A DNA stretch of 64,000 nt from contig BSYQ01000012.1 in NCBI GenBank assembly GCA_030272585.1, forward strand, positions 372,001-436,000. The letters are read 5' to 3'. A program made the position numbers and the translations under genes. Positions 1 to 10,741 of this stretch are shown piece after piece (positions within the stretch are counted from its first letter, which is position 1; each line of letters opens with the position of its first letter). Origin of the DNA: Bryopsis sp. KO-2023. Taxonomy: Eukaryota > Chlorophyta > Ulvophyceae > Bryopsidales > Bryopsidaceae. Under the pieces are notes generated by a model. That model was given only the letters and a program-made list of their open reading frames with translations, searched no databases and was not told the origin of the DNA.

Positions 1-67
1 AGAGACAATTCGCTCACCGACTCTATGATCTAACATTTGCATGCTCCCCCCCCCCTTTTTTTTTCAG

Positions 68-2153
68 GATTTGCCCCCAGTACTTCAGATTTTCCGCATC
101 CAGCCCTCTTTCTTTGAGAACCAAGGTTCGACCGGTGGCGGGGGACATATTCTTGGAAGCCTGTTTGGAAAATGCCAAGAGCGGTCCGCTGATACTGGAA
201 TACGTTCGATTCGATCCCAGCAAAGCTTACACGGTTGCTTCCGTAGACCAGCATCCTGAATCCATAACCAGCGGCCCCCTCAAGGATTACATAAACTCTC
301 TGAAGGTGTGTGTGTGTGAGTGTGTGTGGAGGTTTTCCCGAAGGAAAACAAGATTGTTCTGTAGGTTTTTTTTTTTTTTTTTTTTTGGGGGGGGGGGTAA
401 TTTGGCAGCGAGATTCCGGGACAAAAAATAGCTTATGCAATTCATTTAATCGAAGAAGGGGTTTCGTTTAGTCTTTGGACCAAAAGTGGTCCTCAAAGTG
501 AAAGAAGCAAAAAAAAACCCAAATCATTATGTATTTATTTATTCATTTTATTTTTTCTTTTTAATTTATTTTTTTTGTTTGCTTGCTTGCACACTTTTTC
601 TTCTTCTCAGAGTTATTTGTTATATTCATATTGACATATTAAACATTTTTCGAGGGGGGTCTATGCTCCCCCCCCCCCCCCCCCCCTCCTCAGCAGGTTG
701 GTGTTATTCACCCGACATAAAACCTCTTCCAGCAGTTTTCATTGAGGGTTTCCGATTCTGGTTTCGTTTGTTCTAAGGATGCATCCTATGTGTTTTCCTC
801 TCAAACAAATCTGCAATTTCAATTTCAATTTTTTTTTTTTTTTGCTTCAGATTGTGCAACCAAACAAAGGCACTCGGAATTTTCTGTTCAAATTTTCTCC
901 CACGGAATCTACTTCTTCTTCCGTGGAATCCGCGTCCGCCGATGAAAGAGGGGTTTTGGGGAAAATGGAAATTAAATGGAAAGGGGCCCTCGGCGAGATC
1001 GGCCGGTTGCAAACTCAATTGATCAAAACTGGTGGGGCCACCACGTTTCGTTGTTTTTTGTTTTTTTTGAATTTTCCCCAAAACCCACAGAAATATGCTG
1101 CTTGTAATTCACACACCGATAGCAAACCGATATGTTTGGCGGTTTTCTGTTGTTGTTTTTCTTGAAAGAGTTGGGAAGGCCGTCTTGCTTGATGTTTTTG
1201 GCCCCTTTATTTTGGTGATAATATCCATATTTTGGAAAGAATTTCTGAAATGCATATTATAAGGACCAGCAACCTCGGAGAAGTTGTTTTTCTTCTGGGG
1301 CAGTGACCATGATTCGTGGATCCTGGATGCTGGGGTTTTTCAGGGTAAAAAAAAATCCAGGGAGTTACTACTTAGTGATCGAGTGCTTGATACTTTTGAT
1401 CAGCTTTTGGTTTTTGTGTTTTTGTGTTGTTTTTTTTTCCCTCAGGGGGAAGCAGTGGACAAAAAGATATTCAAGGCCAGGTAATCAAGATGAACGATTC
1501 TGTGCCAATCTTCGATCCTTTCGAGGTCACTGTTAGGATCCGAAACACCACGGTCCGAGCATTGGGCCCATTGAGTCTCGTACTGAAACCAGGTAAATTG
1601 ACCAAAAACAAATGAAAAACAAATGAAAAATGGATGGAAAATGCATGTTTTGAGTGAGCGGATTCCAGCATCGTTTTCCATGCATACACACATGAGAGGA
1701 TTTTTTTTTTTCATCCAAAAAGTCTGTCAATGTAACCTTACACACATGTGTTTTGCGAAAAGCCCATGTTTCGAAAAGAATATATCTGTGTTCCACCCTC
1801 AACCAATTTTCTTTTTTGTTTCGAAAAAAATAAATAAAACATTGAGTTCCACCACCCTAGCAGTTTTTTTTTTATCAATTTCTTTTTTGAAAATGATCTT
1901 TTTGTTTTTCCCCTCTCCCCTCAAAGCAAACAACATGAAAGCTGAGGAAATGCCGGTGCTGATGGATGGACTCCAATCGATTCTGCTGAACACGCTCCCT
2001 CCCCACAAGTCGTGCGATGTTGCATGTAAGATGATCGCCGTCCAGCCTGGGGTGCACACCATCAACGGCTTCTCCGTAATCCATCAAACCGACGGCTTTG
2101 GATTCGGATCCATCGATCCTGTTCAGATCTTTGTCGATGATGTGACTGGCTGA
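68..2153 (+). CDS. TRAPPC13: TRAPPC13 (TRAPP complex subunit 13, DUF974), C-terminal part
   Basis: TRAPPC13 is a subunit of the TRAPP vesicle-tethering complexes that act at the Golgi. The gene enters from the left edge, so its N-terminal part lies outside the window. I place four exons at 68-305, 851-1031, 1446-1592 and 1927-2153 (stop TGA). Every boundary is GT/AG and all phases join (0, 1, 1). The first exon holds the family stretch 'NPLSVRTKV'-like (here SSPLSLRTKVRPV) followed by DIFLEACLEN. The second holds the conserved KMEIKWKGALGEIGRLQTQ, and the third an immunoglobulin-like strand region ending in LGPLSLVLKP. Introns are T-rich. The first begins with a (GT)n run and contains T21G11 at 366-397 and C19 near 668. 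Family assignment rests on remembered similarity to plant and animal TRAPPC13 and is strong. Confidence 0.88.
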
Positions 2154-2775
2154 CTCTTTTCTCCCTCTTTTCTTTTTTGTCTGGAGGAGGAACTTGGGGA
2201 GTGGTTTGAAAAAAAGGGTCGAGAAGGAAATGGGTCGTTTTGTCTATATGTATTGATGGGTGGGTGGGTGCAGCAAGAGCAATGTTAGTGTGTGTGTGTG
2301 TGGGGGGGGGGAATGTGTACATTTATTCACCATCTTGTTTAACCGGACTGCCCGTTGAATGCCTTTTTTCTGAGAAATTCCTGCAGACCTGGTTCGTTTT
2401 CAGGACCTCTTGGTTGGTCCACACAATACAGCCATACACATGTACACAACAGAAGAATGAAAGAATGTATTAGTCATTCAGGAATCGAGACTTGCCAAAG
2501 CAAACAGAAAACATGCAAAGATCTCGCAAGGCGATGCAATCCATCATCAATCCACCTCTCAAACCAAACCAAACCAAAAATTACATTTAAAAAAATAAAA
2601 ATAAATCCACCTCTCAAGCGAAGGGTGCCATCATCGATCAATCAGACAAGAGAAAAAAAACGAGGTCCAATCCACCGCAGCGATGATCACGTGATGCAGA
2701 AAATGACACAGCTCGGAAATAAAACAAAAGAAAGAAACATTCTCTCTGAGAGGCAGGGCGATCTGGCGTGATCTG
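2154..2775. other. Intergenic region between TRAPPC13 and hexokinase
   Basis: I see no gene here. It holds the TRAPPC13 3' region, a (GT)n run followed by a G run (about 2289-2310) and a short AAACC tandem stretch at 2561-2580 that reappears at 6303. The end of the region is the hexokinase 5' leader. Confidence 0.6.
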
Positions 2776-5700
2776 ATGGAGAAATATCGGGAGCAACTCA
2801 CGCTTTCGTTGCCGAAAATCCTGGAGCTGGGACGAGACATTAAGAAGCAATTGCAAGTAAGAGGCGTTCACCCCCCGCTCCCCCGCCCAATCACCAGGGT
2901 GATCTATGTCGGGCCCGATCGAAAATCATCAGATCGATTTGAGGCGATCGATGGAATCCATTTCTGCCGGAGTGGATTGTCGTATTTCTCTGAGAAGAAA
3001 AGCAGCATAAAAACGTCCAGAATTTTTCTTTTTTCCAGCAAGGTTTTTTTTTTGATGTGAGTACTTTAAAACAAAAAAAAATAAAATTCTGTGCCCCATC
3101 CCCTTCCCCAAAAAAAACTGAAAAAAACCTAACAACAGTGCTTTGATCGGGGACCAAAAAAAAATCAAAATTGACAGTTTGGCTTGGAAGATGAGAGTCC
3201 GAGTTGCGCGATGATGCTCCCTTCGTTCGTTCTGACTCTGCCTTCAGGTCAGTTCTGACTTCGAAAAATTGGCACACTCTTTCCACAAAAAATGGAAATG
3301 GTAGGTTTCTGTGGCTACAGTCACTCGACACCATGTCCTGATTTCTTTCAAAAAAATCAAATGTTTTGGATATCGCATTATGGGCAGCAGTGGTTGCAGT
3401 GAAAAATATTTTCCCTTCTTTCTGTGAATGATGTCCATATGAAGTGGCTAAAAATATCACAGCCCATCCACCGTGTGCGAAAAAAGAAGAAAAAAAGAAA
3501 GGGGATATCTGGCTCCAGTTATACAGTCTGAATTTTTTTTCTTATATTTTTGCTTTCAATGTATTTTGGTTTTGGAATTCCCAGGCGATGAGCAAGGGGA
3601 TTTCTTTGCCATCGATTTGGGAGGGACAAATTTTCGGGTGATGCATTGCAAGCTGGGTTGCAATCGTGGGGAGGTGCTGGCCGAACATAGGAAAGAGTTT
3701 TCCATTCCGGACGAGAAAAAGCAAGGCACCGTCCGGCAGCTTTTCGATTACATTGCTGAATCTTTGAAAAGTTTCGTCGAGAACGAATGCAGGGGATGCA
3801 TCGACACTTCACAGGTAGGGTTTCTTTTTCTTCACCTTGGGGTTTCCGGGGAGTTTTTTTTTTTTTTTTTTTTTTGGGGGGGGGGGGGGGGGCCCGTTGG
3901 ATCTTCGAGAAATTACTTCAAAAATACAAAAATAACAGTTTTTTTGTGGTGAGTTCCCTTTTATTTTATTTTCAATATGAAAGAAAAAACTCATTTTTTT
4001 TTCCTGTGCGAAAAAGTTTTGACAAGAATGAATCCACCCAAATCTTTTCTGTTTCATTTCAGTGAAACGGAAAAATAAGATAATATTTATTTGTAATAAA
4101 TAGTATTTCATATACTTTTTTTTCTTAGAAAATATAAATTTATCAATGGAATAAAAGTACTAAAAATATATATGCATCAAATTCATAAATTTATCAACAA
4201 TATCACTGGAATGGGTTTCAAAAAAAACTGATCCCTTAGTACTCACAAATCTTTGAAACCAGTTTTTTTCTTTATTTTTTTTCCTTTGAATTTTTTAAGG
4301 TGAAGCTCGGTTTTTGCTTCAGTTTCCCCATGCAAAAATCAGCCCCGGACGTGGGGCGACTAATGACCTGGACCAAAGGCTACGAAATTTCTGACGGCAT
4401 CGGAGAAGATGCCGTCCAGCTCCTGAAGGAAAGCTGCGAAAGGGCAGGGATCGCCGCCCAAATTCCGATCATAATGAACGACACGATCGGAGTCTTGGCA
4501 GCCGGAAGGTAGCTTTTCGAGGAAAAATAAAATGAGAAAAAAGTCTTCAGGGTTGGGATGTAAAATCTAATTGTTTGTTTTTTTTTGAAGGCTGTTTTTT
4601 TTTCTTAAAGTTTTCCTGGAAAATTCATGACAAAAAAGTGCGATTCTTGGGTGGGAGGGCGTGCGTGGCTGGATTGTGATCCGTTTGATCCGGAATCAAA
4701 TCCTGATAGGAACTGGTCTCCACAAGGAGTCACTGGCTGCCTCTAAAAGAAACAAAACTGACAGAAAAACCCTTTTTTTTCTGTTTTTTTTTTCCTGAAA
4801 CAGCTGAGTTGAAAGCCTGCAGGCAAGATCCTCCAATGAAGTTTGCATGAACCTTACATGGATCAGTTTGTTTCATATCGATCGTTGGTATATTTCCAAA
4901 AAAGGTACGAAGATGACAGCACCGACATAGGGGTCATTCTGGGCACCGGAACGAACGCTGCCTGTTGCATTCCTGTCGGTGATATCCCCAAATGGCAATC
5001 AGTCAGACCACCAGACACCCCCGACGATCTCCTCACCGCAGTCAACACCGAATGGGGAAGCTACAATTCCCCCATGCTGCCTAGGTGTCAAGAAGACCTG
5101 GATTTCGACGCCGATCACTACCATGCAGGGAAATACATTTTCGAGAAAATGGTGTGTGGTTACGCTCTGGGGGAAGTCTGCCGAAGGATACTGTTGACGT
5201 TGTGCAGGGAGGGGTGCTTGTTCGAAGGTCAACCCCTCGATTCGCTGGAGGTTGAGGATAGCTTTTTGACCGCTTCTTTGAGTGCCATCGAGTCTGACAC
5301 GTCTGAGGGCTTGTCGATCACCGAAAAGATTTTCCGGGAGGAATTCAAGGTAATGTTTGAGGGTCCTTGGTGTTTCTTCTGAGTTGCCTGCATGCTTTCT
5401 TTTCTTCTTGTGTTGAGAATTGAGCGAAAATACTGTTAAAAACCCTTCCCTCCCTCCCCCTTCGGAATGAAAACAGAAAAAGAGAACGTAACCGACAAGT
5501 TTGGAGAGCGTTTTGGTTTTAACGCTTTCGTTTCGATATCAGATCCATCCCAACAGCGACGACCTCGTCGTGGTCAAGGAGGTGTGCGATTTGGTGACCA
5601 AACGCGCCGCCTTTTTGATCGCGATCGCGTTGGTGGCGGTAATCCAGCTGGTTTTCGAGAAAACGGGAACGCCGATGGATCGCAAGCAAACGGTCATAAC

Positions 5701-5869
5701 CGTCGACGGTGGCGTTTTCGAAAAGTTCGACACCCTGCGCCGCCAGATCGACGAGAAACTGCACGAGTACATGAAGGAGGTTTTCGGGGAGAATCCACCG
5801 GAAGTGGTTTTGAGGCCATCACATGGGGGTTCGTGCATGGGGGCAGCGGTGTTGGCTGCGTCTTGTTGA
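2776..5869 (+). CDS. Hexokinase (plant type), six exons
   Basis: Phosphorylates glucose and other hexoses with ATP at the entry to glycolysis. Exons are 2776-2856, 3178-3247, 3588-3814, 4300-4508, 4905-5349 and 5543-5869; all phases fit and give about 452 residues, slightly short of the usual 490-510. Visible motifs in order: AIDLGGTNFR (phosphate 1 loop), LGFCFSFPMQ and WTKGYEI (sugar-binding segment), IMNDTIGVLAAGR with the catalytic Asp, GVILGTGTNA, NTEWGSY, and VTVDGGVFEKF (adenosine region). The short second exon (70 nt) supplies the segment ending LPSFVLTLPSG just before the catalytic core. The start is the ATG at 2776, which leaves little or no N-terminal membrane anchor or transit peptide, so a cytosolic enzyme is likely; an unseen upstream exon cannot be excluded. 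The third intron carries T22G17 at 3854-3892. Confidence 0.93.
4645..4715 (+). repeat. Possible tRNA-like (SINE-type) fragment in hexokinase intron
   Basis: Inside the fourth hexokinase intron the sequence changes from T-rich to mixed composition. It contains gcgtggctggattg, which resembles a pol III A box, and ggaatcaaatcc about 25 nt later, which resembles a degenerate B box. I cannot fold it into a full tRNA cloverleaf. It may be a decayed SINE or chance. Confidence 0.2.
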
Positions 5870-7079
5870 AGAAAGGCTTTAATTTGGTGTGGCGGTTTAG
5901 GGGCAATCGTTTCTGCAAGATGTCGGGTTTTCTGTGATCGATGAGGCGTGGGAAGTGTGTGTTTTGGTCTAGTTAATGCCCACCCATACGTAATGATCAA
6001 TATGGGGACTGCAAGGCACATTGAACTGCAGTCCAGCTGGTCAATCAACCATTCAATCATCAACACTTACAGCTCACAGTAAAACAGACAGTGAACTGGG
6101 ATGCTTGTTTCTTCACTTGGTGTCTTGGGATGCATTACAAACCAAAACCATATTGTAGTTATATTATGTTTGATTGATTGATTGATTGAACAGTATTCGA
6201 CTTAGTCATAATCTTTCACATATCTTATAATTACTGCATGAGATAATAGGTTGGATATCTTTAGATGTTTCTTTCCCCCCCCCTCCCATTTGAGGCTGTT
6301 TTAAACCAAACCAAACCAAAAATTACATGCGCAGAAGCCCAGGCCTCTTGCAAGCGTCCAAGCAAGCCAATTGGCTTTCGTGGGGATAAATTCGATTCTG
6401 GTGAATTATCTGCTACAAAACCCATTAGAACGGAATTCCGTTCAAATGGACAACACTTCGAAGTGCTGTCGCCTGGGTATGACTGAATCTTGGACCCAGA
6501 GCGCCAAAGTTTTCTGGGAAAACAGAAAGAACAGTAATGGGAGGAAGTGGACTTTAAAGTGGGTGGAAGGAAGGATAAGAGACCTTGTTTTCAGTTTGCA
6601 TAACGAGTGTAAGGGCATTGAGTTTTATCAATGCATGTTGCGAAGCATTCGGGATCGTTGTGGGTGCTACTGGCGGTGGGTGCTTGCGTGCACCTTCGAA
6701 ACAGTCCTGCGCGGGCCAGTGATCATGAGGTCAGCGAGTTGCGCGCGGGATTCGCTGGCAACGGGTGCTTGTCTACACATGCACTTCGTCATCATAATGA
6801 TCATGTTTCGCGCGCTTTTTGGATATCCTTGATATGTCAAACAGTGCCCAACGCTGCACACGTTTCTGCCAAGGCGAGCATGTCGAACGAAGCGGAAGCC
6901 TCCAATGCATGGGAATCAAACGAGCGAGAAATCGTACTGAGGGAGGACGCTAGCCTTGGTGCAGGCGTGCCGTAGTCAGCTTCGTTTATCGACCTCAGCA
7001 GCGGATAAAGCCGACGCTGGTATCACTCAACGACGATTGTCTCTTTCGACCTTTCCCACTCCGCGCAACCGCGATAAAG
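5870..7079. other. Intergenic region with short repeats, no clear gene
   Basis: Contains the hexokinase 3' region, a (TGAT)n run near 6171-6188 and a 26-bp sequence at 6303-6328 identical to 2561-2586. Open frames of 70-150 codons exist around 6370-6975 but show no recognisable domain and overlap each other. From about 6,300 the DNA loses the poly-T runs typical of the flanks. Confidence 0.5.
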
Positions 7080-8083
7080 ATGGTCGCCACTACGTTCGCC
7101 TCTGTCCTTGGCTTTGCTCTCCTGGCAACCACGTTTGGTAAGCTGCGTCCTGCCAGAAACTAGTACTTTACCATACCTAACGAGGTAAGGCTTGCAGACG
7201 CTGACGGTCTCACCTTCGTCTTGCAGCCACTCCCGACTACGGGTGCGACTTCTTCAAGATCCCAAAAGGTTACCTCGAGACGAGCAATGGACAGCTGGGG
7301 TGCAAGGAGTGGCCCTCCTTGGCCGCTGCGATGGCGGAATGTCGCAGTACGAGGGAGTGTGATGGGTTCTCGTGGGGCCCCTGGGGAAAATCTCAGGGAG
7401 GTTGCTTGAAGAGGAACAGGCTTGGTGGATACAACAACAACGTTAAGTTCGCGGGCTACCACAAAACCCTCATGGGCTGCTGCAGCGGAGACTCTGCTCC
7501 CAGCGGCAAGTGCTACCCCACGACTGAGACCAACCTAGCTCTGAAGAAACCGACGATGCAATCATCCACTGCCTATAAAGGAGTTTCCAGCAGGGCCGTC
7601 GACGGCAACAAGAACCCAAACTATCCCAAGAACTCCTGCACGCACACCGTGAACAGCAACAACCCATGGTGGGTGGTGAACTTGGGGGCGAGCTATGTGG
7701 TTACCAGAGTCGTCATCACTAATCGTGCGGATTGCTGCTCGGAGCGTCTGAGTGGTTTCTCGATCAAAATCGGAGACGATTATAGATTCCTGTTGAATCC
7801 TGCCTGCGTCACCGGAGCCAGCCAGGGTAAGGGAACCAAGCCCTGGCCATGCAACCTTAAGGGGAAATTTGTGGCCATCGAGATTCCTAAGTCCAAGGCA
7901 ACCCTTACCCTCTGTGAAGTCCAGGTTTGGGGAGTCAAACCTGCGGCCAATGGAGACATGATTGAGCAGAACATCACCAGCGAGGTGTCGGTTGTGGACA
8001 AATCCGAGATGTCTGCTGAGGATAAATCCGCATACGAACAAATTGTGTGGGAGGACAGCATGGATATGTTGTATGCACAGTGA
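7080..8083 (+). CDS. Secreted F-type lectin (fucolectin) domain protein
   Basis: Two exons, 7080-7137 and 7227-8083, join in phase 1 across an 89-bp intron to give about 304 residues. The first exon encodes a hydrophobic leader (MVATTFASVLGFALLATTF), so the protein is probably secreted. Next comes a cysteine-containing PAN/apple-like region (about residues 22-98, with GCDFF, CRSTRECDGFSW and GCC). It is followed by an F-type lectin domain (about 108-250). The domain starts NLALKKPTMQSSTAY, includes CTHTV and NNPWWVVNLG, and ends TLCEVQVWG. The fucose-binding signature H-X26-R-X-D-X4-R/K is exact: the His of CTHTV lies 26 residues before the Arg of NRADCCSER. The C-terminus is acidic. The domain is best known from animals and some bacteria, so its presence here is unusual. 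Base composition differs from most neighbours. Sugar specificity is inferred from the motif only. Confidence 0.85.
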
Positions 8084-9543
8084 TGGGCTGAAAACGAGAG
8101 ATGATACAGCAGTAGGGAACTTAAGTTTTGGGATTTATGGTGGTTGAGATGTCAATTTTGTATGTGGGGACATCCAAACTGTAAGAAAATTGCAGAAACT
8201 CATCCGCGCGTGTGGCGTTTGTCGAGAAGATGTTGATTGAGCAGGGAAAAGGTCAACCATGCTGATTGCAAAATCTGGAATTAATCCCAGATAATATTCT
8301 ACAATATTGTAGACTCTCCAATTTGGATATGAAAGAGAATACGTCTATTTTTTTTAAACATTAAAGGAGAGATTGAAACTGTACGGATTCGATGCATACT
8401 GAATGTATGAAATATTCGAACATAAATTCAATAAGCTATATCATATATTGCAAATTACGAAAAAAATTGTCTCCTCATTTCATCCTTGAGTAATGAAATG
8501 AAAATGTCATATCAGAGAGGGAGAGAAAAATATCTCTAAACTAAATCTGTTTCGTAGTTTTTAAGATGCAGACTCCAAGAGTATAGTCAAAAGAGAATAA
8601 CCTTATGAAACCAGGGAAAAAAATCGGTACGGCACCGTTTCATGAATGTTGCTTTTTCCAGTCCAAAAATCAAAGGGAAAGAGAAAAGAACACACATGGA
8701 TGTAAAACTTAACTTTGCGAAACGTTCGCGTGCATCTATATCTCTCCTTGAGAATAAAGTCGTTGTTATTGGAGGTCGTGCGTCTCCAGATACCCCCACC
8801 TATGCGTGTTCGTAGCCAGGCACACCAAAACTGAAACGAGAAGCATTCACCTTCTTGTCATGGGAGCCTAGAGCTCGCTTCCATTCACCTCCACCATGGT
8901 GACGCTCCCCAAAGATACGGTAGTTCCTTCACCACAGTGCCACGACTAGCACACTGGCCAGAAGGGTTCGGACTCATAGCATTCTGACTTCAGAAAAGGG
9001 TGTTCGAGCGAGTGTTCAATTCGACGGTTAAACGCGCGCGCGACCCGTGTAGGGGATTAACACACAGGCACTACCATAGACATATATTGTGGGTTCTTCG
9101 TACCACTAGGGGCGGGCGCAGGAGCGCGAGCACACGTCTTCGCGAGTGTTTCTGAACCTTTTGTTTGTTTTCGTCAGCATACCGTAGAGGTGGTGAAACG
9201 TTCAGGTAAAGTCAAAGTTTTCAGAAGCTTTACACTCCGTCCCAGCACAAGGGTGTTCTCGACGAGAAAAATTTGTTCGAGCCCCCGTCTCCAAAATCCT
9301 GGATCGGCCAATGCTTACCTTCTCAACAAACTGGTTTTGACCTTGTTTGTCCCAACAAACAGGCGGTTGGTTGTCGAGATTGGACTGATTTCGCTAGCCC
9401 GAAAGATAATACATACGTCAAGAGGTAAATCTCTCTCGTAATACCCTCACGCATTAAACACATCCCAACGACACCACACTGGTCGGGTGTGTTGGGGCAT
9501 TTCTTCGACTGGCATTGCAAACCGCTGGTGTTGGGATCTCAGA
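8084..9543. other. Long intergenic region, nothing recognised
   Basis: An A/T-rich half to about 8,800 is followed by a more GC-rich half with gcgcgcgc near 9,030. Only short overlapping open frames are present, with no domains. The end is the 5' flank of the next gene. Confidence 0.5.
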
Positions 9544-10216
9544 ATGCCGAGCCCCACCGACATCAAACCGCCGTTCACCGCCGAAACGGCGAAAATGAAA
9601 GTGAAAGCTGCGGAGAATGGGTGGAATTCGCGAAATCCCGCCAGAGTGGCCATGGCCTACACGGAAGACACGGATTGGCGCAACCGCGATGAGTTCTTCG
9701 TCGGTCGCGAAAAAGTGATCCAATTTTTGACGAGGAAATGGGAGAAAGAATTCGATTATCGACTCATGAAGGTAGGGTGCAGTGATTCAGGCCCATCGTC
9801 CAGAAAACTGATTATCAATCAATCAATCAATCAATTATCACTGAAAACTGATTATGGATCTATAAAGAAAACTCACAGAACACATCTCAAGTTTTTCTGG
9901 TGCGAATCATGTGTGAATGTAACGAGACGCTTCCTATTTCTCACTCCATTTCCAGGAGTTGTGGTGTTACACCGATAATCGGATCTCCGTTCGATTTGAG
10001 TATGAATGGCATGATGGCAAGGGCCAATGGTATAGAACTCATGGAAACGAGCATTGGGAATATGAAGCCTCCGGGCTCATGCGGCGGCGAGACATGAGTG
10101 CGAATGACACTCTGATCGAAGCTTCGCAAAGGCGATACCTCAGGCCGGAAGAGGTGGAGGAAAAGAAAAGAAGGGACGAAGCTGGCATAGATTACATCAT
10201 GGTCGCCGATGAATGA
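9544..10216 (+). CDS. DUF1348 / NTF2-like (SnoaL fold) protein
   Basis: A small protein of about 162 residues from two exons, 9544-9771 and 9956-10216, joined in phase 0. The sequence covers the whole family: [20 protein letters not shown], then [17 protein letters not shown], then [14 protein letters not shown] before the intron, and [20 protein letters not shown] and [18 protein letters not shown] after it. This is the DUF1348 pattern, a cone-shaped NTF2-like fold common in bacteria and present in fungi and algae. Its biochemical role is unknown. No targeting signal is evident. The start ATG at 9544 fits the usual family length of about 150 residues. The intron contains a tandem (AATC)n at about 9816-9833. 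Confidence 0.85.
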
Positions 10217-10741
10217 TCATTGGAGATGGTTTTATTCGAGGTTTTCTTTGCTGTTTTTGAGGTTCTTTTTTGGGGGGAGGGGACTGGGGGGGTATCGTTG
10301 AGTAGTGGATGAGGTCTGATTGGGAAAGACGATGAGTAGTAGCTTTTTTTTGTTCTCGAAAACATGGGGGGAAAGAGTGTAAGGATGTTGCTTCTTCGAC
10401 TGGATTTCTCTGACCGTTTTTTAGCATTTTCACCACATCGTAAGGGTGCCATTCTGCATCCTACAGCACTGGCTGTCAAAGAAAGTTCTTTTCAGCATCC
10501 AGGGCAAAAAAGGTTCTTTTTCTGACCAGAAGGAGAAAATCGTCTATCCGCAATCCTTCTCTCTGTTTTTCTTTCTTTCTTTTTTTTTGGTGGTGGGGGG
10601 GGGGAGGGGGAGGAGATATTTTGCAGATATTCTGCCATGGACTTTTTTTTCCATCCAAAATTGAATTATGGATGTGTCGTACTGTGCCGTATTTTCTTTT
10701 GGGAAATGAACGAATTCCGGGTTTGGGGGGGGTTGCGCGAC
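10217..10741. other. Intergenic region upstream of first mTERF gene
   Basis: Contains G-rich runs near 10272-10290 and 10590-10610 following T runs, and no recognisable gene. The mTERF reading frame stays open upstream to 10637, so the precise start of that gene is the main uncertainty here. Confidence 0.5.

Noticed and set aside
4645..4715. True tRNA gene in the hexokinase intron
   Set aside because: No acceptor stem or full cloverleaf can be drawn, and the B box is degenerate. Kept only as a weak SINE candidate.
6371..6975. Overlapping open frames of 73-153 codons
   Set aside because: They overlap in different frames, show no domain or family motif, and have no supporting splice signals.
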